Part shown: positions 24,984-34,136 of the stretch, in pieces | Layout: each line of letters opens with the position of its first letter | How positions within the stretch are numbered: the first letter of the stretch is position 1 | Source of the DNA: MGBC114844 sp910585855 | GTDB lineage: Bacteria > Bacillota > Clostridia > Lachnospirales > Lachnospiraceae | Direction: 5' to 3' | Length of the DNA: 38,918 bases | Assembly: GCA_965646165.1 (NCBI GenBank) | Contig: CBFFYP010000043.1 | Coordinates: forward strand, 1-38,918 | Program-made: the position numbers and the translations under genes | The notes under the pieces: model-generated | Told to the model about the DNA's origin: nothing | The model's input: only the letters and a program-made list of their open reading frames with translations | The model's database searches: none

Positions 24984-25005
24984 CCCATGGTCTTTCGACC
25001 ATGGG
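24984..25005 (+). repeat. isolated perfect hairpin after ptuB
   Basis: CCCATGGTC and GACCATGGG flank a TTTC loop. No T-run follows, so it is not a standard terminator. The surrounding GAAAACCC…GGGATGAATGGTGTC resembles the end stems of IS200/IS605 elements. It may be an orphan end or a relic. Confidence 0.45.
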
Positions 25006-25056
25006 ATGAATGGTGTCAAAAGTTATTGAAATGGTATGCAAGGTATGGCGGCTGGC

Positions 25057-26655
25057 TTAATAAGAAAATTGCAAATCTGAAAATACCTCTTTTGCAGGCT
25101 TGTTTAATTCAACAATATTTCCATCTTCCACAAGCATATAACCTTGGCTGCCGTCTTTGCCTTTTACTAGAATCCATTGTTTTCTGTCCGTGCCAAGGAA
25201 AAAAACTTCATTTTGAGCCGGAATCACTGTAGTAGCTGATGTTTCATCACACTCACAATATACAGGAAGATCTTCATATAAGATATGTCCAAAGGACGGC
25301 AGGAAATCGTACCATCCCATATCTAAATCAATGATTCTGCTGCCGTTATACCACCAGCGATACTGCAGATATGCGGTTTCTATCAAGTCTATCCGCAAAC
25401 ACCCAGTAATACCACCATATCCATCAAAACCATTTAATCCCCCGTTTATATCTGCAAAAGGAAATCCCGAAACCCACCCAATACAGGATAAAGTATCATT
25501 ATATTGAAAGAAATAAGTAACAGGGTCTTCATTTTCTCTTTCGTCTAGAACGGCAATTTCTAAAACACCATCATTTTCCAGAATATCCGTAATATAGAAA
25601 TTGCTGACCGTGGGATTTATTATTTCTTTCTTCAATTCAAAACGGGATAGTTCGTTAGCAATATAAGTTTCACCGTTTACGATAATTGTGCAAAGAGTTT
25701 CACCGTTCTTTTGTTCTGTAACTTGATAGCTGATTTCGTCCACTGTACCATCATCATTTAGATCTTCTGTTGCAGTTTCTGATGCCTGATATATTTTTGG
25801 GTAGGGATGCTGCCTGTTGTATTCCTCTTCAGCAGCAGCTAAAATCTGCAGATTATCCTTTTCTATCTGGCTTAAAACGCTTTCCTGAAACTTCTCTGCT
25901 GGTATTTTTCCTTCATACCACGTGCGTTGGTTAAAATATTGTTGTAGATATGTATTGGTAAACTGCCTGTTATGTCTGGCATATATCTCATTTTTTGCGA
26001 TCCATAGAGTATTGTCTGACATATCTGCCAGCATTGTCTGATCTAGCATGAAGATACTGCTGGTGGAAAGCATATATTCATCTGCATGGTTATGAACACC
26101 AGAAGCGGAAATTTGCAGGGAGGCTTTTAGCTGCTGCACCTGTTGGCACATTCTGATATATTCTCCTATAATGTTTTCATCTGTCATATCACAGGGAACA
26201 TCTGTGGGCTGAACCAGATAATAGAGTGTTCCATCCTCTGTATAGGCAATTATTGTCTTGCCGTAGTCATATTCCATAGGATCTTGTGTATGGAAGAATC
26301 CACAAATATATCCCAGTGTGTCGTCCTTCTCATAAGACGCTTTTTGATAAATCGAAAAACCACACTCGTTTTCAATCACTATGCAGCGTCCAATCCAATC
26401 CTCTGGTAGTGTAATCATAAGTTCCTGCCATGTATACTGTTGCTCCTTTGGTTCTTTGATTCCATATTCTTCCACAGTAGTTTCTTTTTCTGTAGAATTT
26501 AAGACTGTTTTTGTTTCAATTTCCGATTCTGTTTCCAATGTTTTTGTTATTTCTTTGGTGCTGCTCTCCGTTTTTTCTGAAGTTGTATCAGCAACGCTGC
26601 ATCCTACTAGCATTATGATTCCGATTGTCATAAGCAAAATCATTTTTTTCTTCAT
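25057..26655 (-). CDS. YARHG-domain lipoprotein
   Basis: The 532-residue protein has a lipoprotein signal (MKKKMILLMTIGIIMLVGCS; lipid-modified C19) and then a Thr/Glu-rich linker to about residue 65. An extracellular domain follows. Around residues 215-265 is a YARHG-like segment (LWIAKNEIYARHNRQFTN…YFNQRTWYEG). That domain is found in Firmicutes extracytoplasmic proteins of unknown function. The C-terminal half has beta-rich repeats (DLNDDGTVDEISYQV resembles a Ca-binding dockerin-like loop; GFDGYGGITGCLRIDL…). Its ATG overlaps the stop of the upstream membrane-protein gene (ATGA). Role unknown; surface exposed. Confidence 0.75.
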   Translation of the reverse strand: MKKKMILLMTIGIIMLVGCSVADTTSEKTESSTKEITKTLETESEIETKTVLNSTEKETTVEEYGIKEPKEQQYTWQELMITLPEDWIGRCIVIENECGFSIYQKASYEKDDTLGYICGFFHTQDPMEYDYGKTIIAYTEDGTLYYLVQPTDVPCDMTDENIIGEYIRMCQQVQQLKASLQISASGVHNHADEYMLSTSSIFMLDQTMLADMSDNTLWIAKNEIYARHNRQFTNTYLQQYFNQRTWYEGKIPAEKFQESVLSQIEKDNLQILAAAEEEYNRQHPYPKIYQASETATEDLNDDGTVDEISYQVTEQKNGETLCTIIVNGETYIANELSRFELKKEIINPTVSNFYITDILENDGVLEIAVLDERENEDPVTYFFQYNDTLSCIGWVSGFPFADINGGLNGFDGYGGITGCLRIDLIETAYLQYRWWYNGSRIIDLDMGWYDFLPSFGHILYEDLPVYCECDETSATTVIPAQNEVFFLGTDRKQWILVKGKDGSQGYMLVEDGNIVELNKPAKEVFSDLQFSY

Positions 26656-26960
26656 AAGCCACCTCGATCATTCCTATTTTTTCTTTTTTTTGTTATAAGA
26701 AATACAAGCCATGCTATTCCATAGCCTATAACTGTGCAACATGCATTAATAAACCAGAAGACCGCTGCGAGTACGCTAAGTCCGCCGAAAATATCTCCGC
26801 ATTGTGTAAACAGTATGGCAGTTTGGAATATAATGCAAATTATTGGAAAAATCAACGAACCATGACGCAATATTCCCTTTTTTACTTTACAGCACAATAT
26901 AGTTTGTATCAAAAAGGAAATGACTATCAAAACCATTATATACAAAAAGAAATAATTCAT
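26652..26960 (-). CDS. small membrane protein co-translated with the lipoprotein
   Basis: The 102-residue protein has about three hydrophobic helices (FFLYIMVLIVISFLIQTIL, SLIFPIICIIFQTAILF, VLAAVFWFINACCTVIGYG) and a basic tail (TKKRKNRND). The stop TGA overlaps the lipoprotein ATG, and GAGGTGG before that junction can serve both. I do not recognise the family. The coupling suggests the two work at the same membrane site. Confidence 0.55.
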   Translation of the reverse strand: MNYFFLYIMVLIVISFLIQTILCCKVKKGILRHGSLIFPIICIIFQTAILFTQCGDIFGGLSVLAAVFWFINACCTVIGYGIAWLVFLITKKRKNRNDRGGL

Positions 26961-27208
26961 TTTGCCATGCTCCTTGTAAGGAAATATGATTTATTTCCTA
27001 AATTAAAAGAATTCCGACAGATAATCTATGCCTGTTAGAATTCTTGCTTTTTATTCCTTATGCTCAAAATATTTTTCTATTTCTAGCACTTACTGTCTAT
27101 GGTAGATTTTATACTTCAGTACTATAACATTGTTTTCCAATACTGTCAAGATTTTGATTGTTTGAACTTTAATTAGACTTTTGGAGATAGAGTGATGCAA
27201 AAGGTTTT

Positions 27209-27235
27209 CTTTCACCGGATGCCAGAGGCGGTTTG
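27209..27235. repeat. intergenic repeat shared with 30844-30870
   Basis: Core CTTTCACCGGATGCCAGAGG plus CGGTTTG. The second copy differs at two of 27 positions (GAC for GAT, GTG for GCG). Both are in non-coding DNA, and similar GGAYGCCAGA words recur near 16808 and, inverted, near 18925. Confidence 0.5.
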
Positions 27236-27371
27236 CTCCTGTCCTTTGCCTGCTCCGCTCCAAATAATAAGAAAGTCTAGGGCTTCTGATTTCGGTTCAT
27301 CCAATCAGACGAACCGGGGCGCAATTCGCTCTCACTACAACCGGAACAGCAGGCTGCCTACCGTTTTCGAA

Positions 27372-27420
27372 TCTGGCGTCCTCCCTCTTGTAAAATCAAA
27401 AGTTTATAAGTTTATCCTGA
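27372..27420. repeat. intergenic repeat copy B
   Basis: Shorter partner of 18925-19004 in the same orientation: TCTGGCGTCCTCCCTCTTGT, then AAAATCAAAAGTTTATAAG and TTTATCCTGA. Probably a relic of a non-autonomous element. Confidence 0.5.
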
Positions 27421-27634
27421 GATTACAGATAAAATTCTTGACATGTTAATATAGAAATGTTATGTTATAGATATTAAAAAAAGGTATATAAATCTAACTT
27501 TAGTATCTTTATTTTCCTAAATGAGAAAGCTTTTAGAGATATAAAAGATAAGAGAAAGAAATAGTTAAGTAGGAACAAGAAGAAGCTGTTTTTAATTGAA
27601 AAATTATAAGATGAATAACTGAATATAGAAGAAG

Positions 27635-27678
27635 GTTATCACAAAAATATTTTATAATGTTATGTGATAACTTTTTTT
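27635..27678 (+). terminator. strong hairpin terminator with no intact upstream gene
   Basis: GTTATCACA (27635-27643) pairs perfectly with TGTGATAAC (27663-27671) and is followed by seven Ts. It would shield the receptor gene at 27786 from upstream transcription. The gene it once served is not recognisable. Confidence 0.65.
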
Positions 27679-27785
27679 GCCTTTTGATGATTTATTGAAC
27701 CAATGAGTATAGCTAAAAAGTTAGTTGATGTTAGGAGCGTTTTGCAAAAGTAGTAAAGGTATAGTCTGGAATTGGAGGGAGATAC

Positions 27786-29847
27786 ATGAAAAATCAGAAA
27801 ATGAAGACGAAAATTACATTGCAGATTGCAGGTGTTATTATAATTTGTATTACATTGTTGTATCTGGTTGCCAGTCAGAGTATGACTGGGATGATGAAAA
27901 AATCAGAGTTGGATAATATGGATGCTTTTTTAAATGCACAGACGAATATTATTAAACAGTATATAGAAAGTCAGGAAGCACTGCTGTCTGCGTTCAGCAA
28001 ATCATTGGAGGTTCGAGATTTATTGAAAAATCCGATGGATACAGAGAAACAAAAGAAGGTACAGGCATATACCGAGGATTATTATTTAGGGCTTAACTGC
28101 TGGGAGGGGGTTATATATTGGAGAATGGGATACACATGTTATTGCACATTCTAATCCGTCTGTGGTAGGAATTACAACGAGGCAGGGGGAGGAACGAAAG
28201 AGTTTGCAGAAGGCAATATCAGAAAGTAATGGATTGTATAATGCAGGAATTATTGTGTCACCGGCAACAGGAAAACTGATTTTGTCGATGTATTGTCCGG
28301 TTTTTGATGAAGACGGAAAGAGTATCTTAGGATATGTTGGCGGAGGACCTTTTGCGGATAGACTGCAGGAATTTTTGGATACAAGTTATATAAGAAATGA
28401 TACAAGTATGCAGTATTCTATGATCAATATAGAAAATAGTACTTATATATTTGATGCAGATGAAGCAAATGTGGCAAAAGAGATTAAAGATCCTATGCTT
28501 TTGTCTGTTATTGACCGATTAAAAGGGCAAAATCAAAAGGCGGCAGGCGGATTGGAATATGAGGATGACAAAATGGGAACATCGCTTGCCCGCTATCAAT
28601 GTCTTGCAGAACATGGGTTTGCAGTGGTTGCGCATGACAGTGAAGCCAATATATATATAAATGTCAGAAAAAATATGATGATTTTGGCTGTACTTTGTAT
28701 TTTTTCTGTATTGATTATTAGTATGGTTTCGTGGATTCTTATCAGTATTAGTACGAAACCATTGAAATATATAAAGGAAGCTATTGTAAATCTGCAGAAT
28801 CTGAATTTAAAGAAAGATAATAAATTAGTTTGTTATCTAAATTATAAAAGTGAGATTGGACAGATTGCTACAGCACTTGATTCTTTATATACAACATTTC
28901 AAAATATTGTACTGACATTGGATCAATGTTCTGATTCTTTAAACCAGTCTTCTGTTAAAATGACAGAATCATCAGGGATATTGTTAGAATGTATGCATGA
29001 GCAGACGGCAGCTACAGCACAATTTGCTACTCATACAGAAGAAATTACATATGCTGTAAGACATGTGGATAAAGAAATGGAAAATATTGCAAAGGCAGTG
29101 TCTGAGGTAGAGGATAAGATCCATCAAGGAACGAAAAAAAGTGACAATTTGCTGGAAAAAGTGTTTAAACTGCAAAGTGTGGTCAAGGAATCTTTGGAAA
29201 AAATAAGTTTAAAAATTCAAGAGAATCAAAGAGCAATTAATACCGTACTGGGAAGTCTACAGTCTTTGATGAATATTGATGAGATGGCAGCACAGATTTT
29301 AGACATTACAAAACAGACAAATCTGTTGGCTTTGAATGCTTCTATTGAAGCAGCACGTGCAGGGGAAGCCGGAAGAGGGTTTGCTGTAGTGGCGGATGAA
29401 ATTGGAAGTCTGGCAGGCAGTTCTTCTAAGACAGCGGTGGAAATTCAGGCAATCTGCAATGAAACAAAATTAAATATCAGCAGAGTAGAAAAATGTTTTG
29501 ATGATATTATTGCATTTTTACAAAAAGATGTGACAGCGCAATTTGCTTCTTTTTCTAATGCAGCGGAAGATAATTATCAGTCTATTGTGGAAATTCAGTC
29601 TGTTATTGCGGATATTGATACATTTTCTAATGTTTTTTCGACAGTTATTTTAGATATTAAAAATTGTATTGATAAAGTTCAAAGTGTGCCGGAAGACAGA
29701 ACAGTGGATAGCGGGGAAGTTTTAAAAAGAGTGGAACAAACAGAGCAGACTTCACAGGAACTGGTTGGAATTGTAGGTCAGAATAAGGAAAATGCATCAG
29801 CAATTCAAAAGATTGTGGAAAAATTTACAGAATATGAAAACAGTTAG
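27786..29847 (+). pseudogene. methyl-accepting chemotaxis receptor, frameshifted at a G tract
   Basis: Two frames join into one receptor of 686 residues if one G is removed from the G5 run at 28106-28110. The frame then reads WEGLYIGEWDTHVIAHSNPS. Parts in order: TM1 (about 12-30), an extracellular dCache-type sensor (…PSVVGITTRQGEER…SPATGKLILSMYCPVFDEDG), TM2 (MILAVLCIFSVLIISMVSWI), HAMP, then the cytoplasmic coiled-coil with the kinase-contact tip TNLLALNASIEAARAGEAGR. There is no C-terminal CheR/CheB pentapeptide. RBS GGAGGGAG precedes the ATG. As read, translation stops at 28154 in the sensor domain. Everything else is well preserved, which argues for a recent or reversible change, or a base-call error. 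Confidence 0.85.
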
Positions 29848-29919
29848 AAAATTGACAAGAATAGATAAGTAAGATATATTCTGTGGATAGAACAGGATAT
29901 TATCAAATGGGAGGAAACG

Positions 29920-30705
29920 ATGTATTTTAAATTATTATGGAGTGAGTTTGCTGCACTTCCAGAGGTAGAGGCGATTGCACTTGGTGGATCAAGAGCTGGT
30001 GGGGACTATGACGAAAAGTCGGATTATGATTTATACATTTACTGTACTAGTATACCATATGAGAGTTTGCGGAAGTGTATTTTGGAGAAATACTGTCAGT
30101 ATATGGAGATTGGCAATTCTTTTTGGGAGTTAGAAGATGACTGTACCATGAAAGATGGAACAGATATTGATATTTTGTATAGAAATATTGAGGATTTTTC
30201 ACAGACAATTCGCTCTGTTGTTGAAGAACACGCTGCATATAATGGATATACTACCTGTATGTGGCATAATCTTTTACACAGCCAGATTCTTTATGATAAA
30301 AACGGGAAACTGGAAAGTCTGCAAAAGAAGTACCAGATTCCCTATCCAGATAAATTGAGGGATAATATTATTCGTAAGAATTTACGACTGCTGACAGGAA
30401 ATCTGCCCTCATATGACGTTCAGATTAAAAAGGCTGCTGCCCGTAAGGATATAGTAAGTGTAAATCATAGGACAGCCGCTTTTTTAGAATCATACTTTGA
30501 TATTATTTTTGCATTGAATAAATTAACGCATCCCGGAGAAAAACGGATGGTTCAATACGCAAAAGAACAGGCAGAAATTCTTCCTGCCGCTTTTGAAGAA
30601 AATTTAGATAAATTATTTCAAAATTTATTTGTGGATTTAGAGAAGGCAGTGCAGACGCTTGAAGAAATGATTGCTGAATTGGAGAAGATTTTCTATACTT
30701 ATTGA
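29920..30705 (+). CDS. nucleotidyltransferase with DUF4037-type C-terminus
   Basis: The 261 residues begin with a minimal nucleotidyltransferase core: GGSRAGG (22-28) and the metal-binding D35-x-D37 in KSDYDLYIY, with a third acidic residue likely in GTDIDILYR. The C-terminal half is helical, as in DUF4037 proteins. Relatives include antibiotic nucleotidyltransferases and MNT-type antitoxin AMP-transferases. No HEPN partner is adjacent, so a free-standing small-molecule or protein modifier is more likely. GGGAGGAAACG precedes the ATG. It starts 72 bases after the receptor gene. Confidence 0.75.
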   Translation: MYFKLLWSEFAALPEVEAIALGGSRAGGDYDEKSDYDLYIYCTSIPYESLRKCILEKYCQYMEIGNSFWELEDDCTMKDGTDIDILYRNIEDFSQTIRSVVEEHAAYNGYTTCMWHNLLHSQILYDKNGKLESLQKKYQIPYPDKLRDNIIRKNLRLLTGNLPSYDVQIKKAAARKDIVSVNHRTAAFLESYFDIIFALNKLTHPGEKRMVQYAKEQAEILPAAFEENLDKLFQNLFVDLEKAVQTLEEMIAELEKIFYTY

Positions 30706-30843
30706 TGAAAACAGGACATTCCGTATTTCAGTAATAGTATATTAATCAATGATTTTACAATTTTGCAACTTTGTAAGTGTCCCCTGTTTCTATCTTTCAT
30801 TTGGCTTTCAGAGATAGGATAGGATGCTGCCGGAAAGGGTTGG

Positions 30844-30870
30844 CTTTCACCGGACGCCAGAGGTGGTTTG
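30844..30870. repeat. intergenic repeat shared with 27209-27235
   Basis: CTTTCACCGGACGCCAGAGG plus TGGTTTG, 25 of 27 bases identical to the other copy. It lies 130 bases upstream of the ABC exporter genes in an otherwise gene-free gap (30706-30999). Confidence 0.5.
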
Positions 30871-30893
30871 GCGTTCTCCTATTTCAAAAGATT

Positions 30894-30915
30894 TTTACAA
30901 AAAATTTACAAAAAA
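30894..30915 (+). promoter_or_regulatory. tandem 11-bp direct repeat, candidate response-regulator site
   Basis: TTTACAAAAAA occurs twice head to tail (30894-30904, 30905-30915), 85 bases before the ABC ATPase start. Direct repeats spaced by one helical turn are the usual binding pattern of OmpR-type regulators that control MacB/Bce-type exporters. No matching intact two-component genes are in the window. Confidence 0.45.
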
Positions 30916-30999
30916 GCTTCTTATTCGGACATTTTTGTGACATTTGGGTTTTATGATGGTTTTGCATCAAAAAAACAGTCTTGAAAGGAGCATTCCATA

Positions 31000-31665
31000 A
31001 TGAATATATTGCAGACGATCGATTTAAAAAAGTATTATGGCAGTGAGCCAAATATTACACGTGCCTTAGATGGTGTCAATTTTTCTGTTGAACAGGGAGA
31101 ATTTGTAGCAGTAGTAGGAACTTCCGGCAGCGGGAAATCCACGCTGCTCAATATGATGGGTGGATTGGATACGCCTACTTTTGGAAGTGTGATTGTCCGA
31201 GGGGATGAACTGGCAAAAAAGAATGACGAGGAGCTGACGATTTTTCGCCGCCGCAATATTGGTTTTATTTTCCAAAATTATAACCTTGTTCCTATTTTAA
31301 ATGTCTATGAAAATATCGTTCTGCCTGTGGAACTAGACGGTGATACAGTGGATCAGAAATTTATGGATGAGATTGTAAAGATGCTGGCATTGGAGGATAA
31401 ACTGCAAAATATGCCTAATAATCTTTCCGGCGGACAGCAGCAGCGTGTCGCTATTGCCCGTGCCCTGATTACCAAACCGGCTATTGTTTTAGCGGATGAA
31501 CCCACTGGCAACTTAGACAGCAAGACCAGTGCCGATGTGCTGGGGCTTTTGAAACGTACCAGTATGGAGTTTCACCAAACCATAGTAATGATTACCCACA
31601 ACAATGAAATTGCCCAGCTTGCCGATCGTATTGTGCGGATTGAGGATGGCAGGATTGTGGAATAG
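31000..31665 (+). CDS. ABC exporter ATPase (MacB/LolD/BceA group)
   Basis: The 221 residues have Walker A GTSGSGKST (40-48), Q-loop FQNYNL (91-96), signature LSGGQQQR (142-149), Walker B VLADEPTGNLD (163-173, E167) and the H-switch ITHN. This group powers FtsX-type permeases that export peptides or lipoproteins, or sense antibiotics, rather than import substrates. AAAGGAG lies upstream of the ATG. The permease follows after 13 bases. Substrate not deducible; peptide-antibiotic resistance or a signal-peptide export role are both possible. Confidence 0.9.
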   Translation: MNILQTIDLKKYYGSEPNITRALDGVNFSVEQGEFVAVVGTSGSGKSTLLNMMGGLDTPTFGSVIVRGDELAKKNDEELTIFRRRNIGFIFQNYNLVPILNVYENIVLPVELDGDTVDQKFMDEIVKMLALEDKLQNMPNNLSGGQQQRVAIARALITKPAIVLADEPTGNLDSKTSADVLGLLKRTSMEFHQTIVMITHNNEIAQLADRIVRIEDGRIVE

Positions 31666-31678
31666 GGGGTGGCGGATT

Positions 31679-34042
31679 ATGACTTGGCCTTTTGAAAATG
31701 ATACCCATATCATTGTAAAAAAGCTGGCAAAAAAAAGCCTAAAAAGTGAGAAACGTCGGAATTTAATGGTGATAATTGCCATTGCTTTGGCAGCATTTCT
31801 AATCTGTTTTACGGGAATTTTATCCGTTTCACTTGCACAGATACAGCGCAGTCAAGTAACCGATACTTATGAGGCGGTTTTTACCGGAATGGATGAATCT
31901 GGTATAGCGGCTTTAAAAAAGCTTCCGGAATTTGCCCGTGTGGGTGAATACTATCTGCTGGGTCAGGAGTACTCGAAGCAGGGATATCATGCATCGTATG
32001 TATATTGCGACAGTGAAATGCTGTATATTGCCCGCAATCAAATGGAACTGGTAAAAGGAAGGCTTCCAATGCAGTTAAATGAAGTGGCTGTCAGTGAATA
32101 TTTTCTTTCTGTTTATGGTTTCGATGCTCAAATCGGTGAAACGGTCTTATTGGATACTAAAAGTTTTCAAGGCGAATATATAATAACAGGCATTATGGCA
32201 GGCGTGGGTGAAAAGGAAGGAAATACCTGTGCTATTGTTGTTTCTAAGGAGGCACTGACAAAGTGGGTAGGTTTTGATCCGACCGGATATCGTGCCTATG
32301 TGCATTTTCAGAATGATCGGCAGATAGATAAAGAAACTATGATCGCCCGCTGCCGTGAAATCGCTGTTCAATATAATCTGCCTCCTGCGGGAATAAACAG
32401 CAGCTATTTTGTTTATTATTCCAAGCCGATTGATTTTGCCACTGTTTTTGGCATTGCGCTTCTTGTGCTGATCGGCGGTTATATTGTTATTCAAAGCATT
32501 TTTTGTATTTCTATCAATGACAAAATACAAAGCTATGGACAGCTTCGCACCATTGGTGCAACATCAAGGCAGATTCAAAACATTGTAAAAAAGGAGAGTC
32601 GGCAGCTTAGCAGTGTTGGAATTTTACTTGGCGTTTTATTGGGTGTCTGCGGCGGACTGCTTTTGTTTCCAAAGGGTTTTCACGCTGCTTATTATGGAAT
32701 GGTGGTTCTTTTAACCGTATGGATTAGTTGGTTTATGGTATCTGTTTCTATTCACAGACCGGTTAAAATAGCCGCTGGTATTTCACCGCTTCAGGCAGTG
32801 CGCTTTTCTCTGGAACAGGAAAGGATATGCAGGCGGAAGAAACATATCAAGTTAAATCCGCTATCTATGGGAGCGGCGAATTTTTTGCGGGATCGGAAAA
32901 AGGCAGTCAGTATTGTGGCTTCCTTGAGTTTAGGCGGAATTATTCTTTTGGTTGTATCTTCTATGTTTTTGACCCGTTCACCGGAGCAGGCAGCAAGGCT
33001 GCTTTTTCCAGACGGAAACTATAAAATTTATTTAGATTCAAAGCAGTCAGAAGCAGAAATTATGGCATCGGGCAATCCGTTAAATGAAGAACTGCGTCAG
33101 GAAGTCCTGTCTGTGGATGGGATAACAGAGGTGCGAATTACACGCAGATCAGTACATGCATCGTTTCGAACTTCTGCAAATACCTCAGCAGGTATGTGTG
33201 ATATGATAAACAGCACAAACTACTTAGATATAGAATCTGCATTGGTATCTGGTATTATGCCGACGGATTCACACAGTGTTATTTTGGACACAAATAATTA
33301 TAAACATTATCATGATATGGATGTGGGATCAACCATTGAATTGTCATTAGGTCAAAAGACAACTATAGTTACGGTATCCGGCTTATTTGATCCAGTTAAG
33401 ATTGCAAATGGGCATGGTGTGCTTTCTCTTGACGGGGCTTCTTTGTTTGCACCAGAAGCACTATTTCAGGAGCTGATGCCGGAAATCAAAAATTTTGACT
33501 ATTCTTGGAGTATTGTCAGCGATTCGGAGAAATCGGAGAGTGTGGAAAGCGGACTGCAAGAGATAGTATCTAGTCACAGCAATATTGGGCTGGATACTAT
33601 CAGCGCACATATCGAATATGAGAAATGGCAAAGTTCTCTTATTTTTGGAAGTATGCAGGCTCTTTCATGGATAATTTTCCTATTTGGAGCAGTCAATTTA
33701 ATCAATACAACACTTTCTAATCAGATGTCTAGAAAACGGGAAAACAGTATACTGCGCTCTGTCGGTCTGACAAAGAAACAGCTCTGCTGGATGAATATTT
33801 TTGAAGGGCTTTGTTATGCCTCCTTTGCCGTTTTGGCAGTTTTACTTGTCGGGCTTCCGGCTGCGATGGTGGTATGCAGGGAAATTAGCAAACGATCCTT
33901 TGGCGGTAAAATTGTTCCATATCAATTTCCGTTTTTAGAAATGGGGCTGTTTATTTTCGTACTGTTTAGTATGGAATTTATTTTGTCTGTCTGGATGATT
34001 GACAGGCAAAGAAAGAAGTCTTTGATTGAATCCCTATCTTAA
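31679..34042 (+). CDS. FtsX-like ABC permease, two FtsX domains
   Basis: I take the ATG at 31679 (MTWPFENDTHIIVKKLAKKS) with GGGGGTGG just upstream; a longer frame would run inside the ATPase gene. The 787 residues contain a first TM helix (LMVIIAIALAAFLICFTGIL), an extracellular domain (about 55-260), three TM helices, then a repeat of the same plan: TM at about 430-450, a second extracellular domain, and three closing helices ending …SVWMIDRQRKKSLIESLS. This is the single-chain double-FtsX layout that works as a monomer or dimer with two ATPases. It has no long Bce-specific loop, so I keep the wider MacB/FtsX label. Confidence 0.87.
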   Translation: MTWPFENDTHIIVKKLAKKSLKSEKRRNLMVIIAIALAAFLICFTGILSVSLAQIQRSQVTDTYEAVFTGMDESGIAALKKLPEFARVGEYYLLGQEYSKQGYHASYVYCDSEMLYIARNQMELVKGRLPMQLNEVAVSEYFLSVYGFDAQIGETVLLDTKSFQGEYIITGIMAGVGEKEGNTCAIVVSKEALTKWVGFDPTGYRAYVHFQNDRQIDKETMIARCREIAVQYNLPPAGINSSYFVYYSKPIDFATVFGIALLVLIGGYIVIQSIFCISINDKIQSYGQLRTIGATSRQIQNIVKKESRQLSSVGILLGVLLGVCGGLLLFPKGFHAAYYGMVVLLTVWISWFMVSVSIHRPVKIAAGISPLQAVRFSLEQERICRRKKHIKLNPLSMGAANFLRDRKKAVSIVASLSLGGIILLVVSSMFLTRSPEQAARLLFPDGNYKIYLDSKQSEAEIMASGNPLNEELRQEVLSVDGITEVRITRRSVHASFRTSANTSAGMCDMINSTNYLDIESALVSGIMPTDSHSVILDTNNYKHYHDMDVGSTIELSLGQKTTIVTVSGLFDPVKIANGHGVLSLDGASLFAPEALFQELMPEIKNFDYSWSIVSDSEKSESVESGLQEIVSSHSNIGLDTISAHIEYEKWQSSLIFGSMQALSWIIFLFGAVNLINTTLSNQMSRKRENSILRSVGLTKKQLCWMNIFEGLCYASFAVLAVLLVGLPAAMVVCREISKRSFGGKIVPYQFPFLEMGLFIFVLFSMEFILSVWMIDRQRKKSLIESLS

Positions 34043-34136
34043 TGTCTAATCATAAACGATCGATATATAAAGTGATATAATGGTGAAAATGTGGATATAC
34101 CAGCGAGAATGATGGAACTTTTGGAGATGATCGAAA

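Larger units (their letters stand above)
26961..27785. other. 825-bp gene-free stretch with repeats and an orphan terminator
   Basis: No supported gene. The right part holds three repeat motifs found elsewhere in the window: 27169-27191, 27209-27235 and 27372-27420. Further right is a strong hairpin terminator (27635-27678) with no intact gene before it. The lysine/glutamate-rich text between 27530 and 27630 could be the worn 3' end of a gene, with several stops. The last bases carry the RBS GGAGGGAG of the receptor gene. Confidence 0.5.

Noticed and set aside
24987..25232. plus-strand frame after ptuB as a third Septu gene
   Set aside because: It begins inside a perfect hairpin and is antisense to the 3' end of the lipoprotein gene; no RBS.
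27192..27449. 85-codon plus-strand frame
   Set aside because: It lies wholly on intergenic repeat copies; codon text is proline/arginine-rich noise.
29920..30705. MNT/HEPN toxin-antitoxin module
   Set aside because: The nucleotidyltransferase is too long for MNT and no HEPN gene lies next to it.
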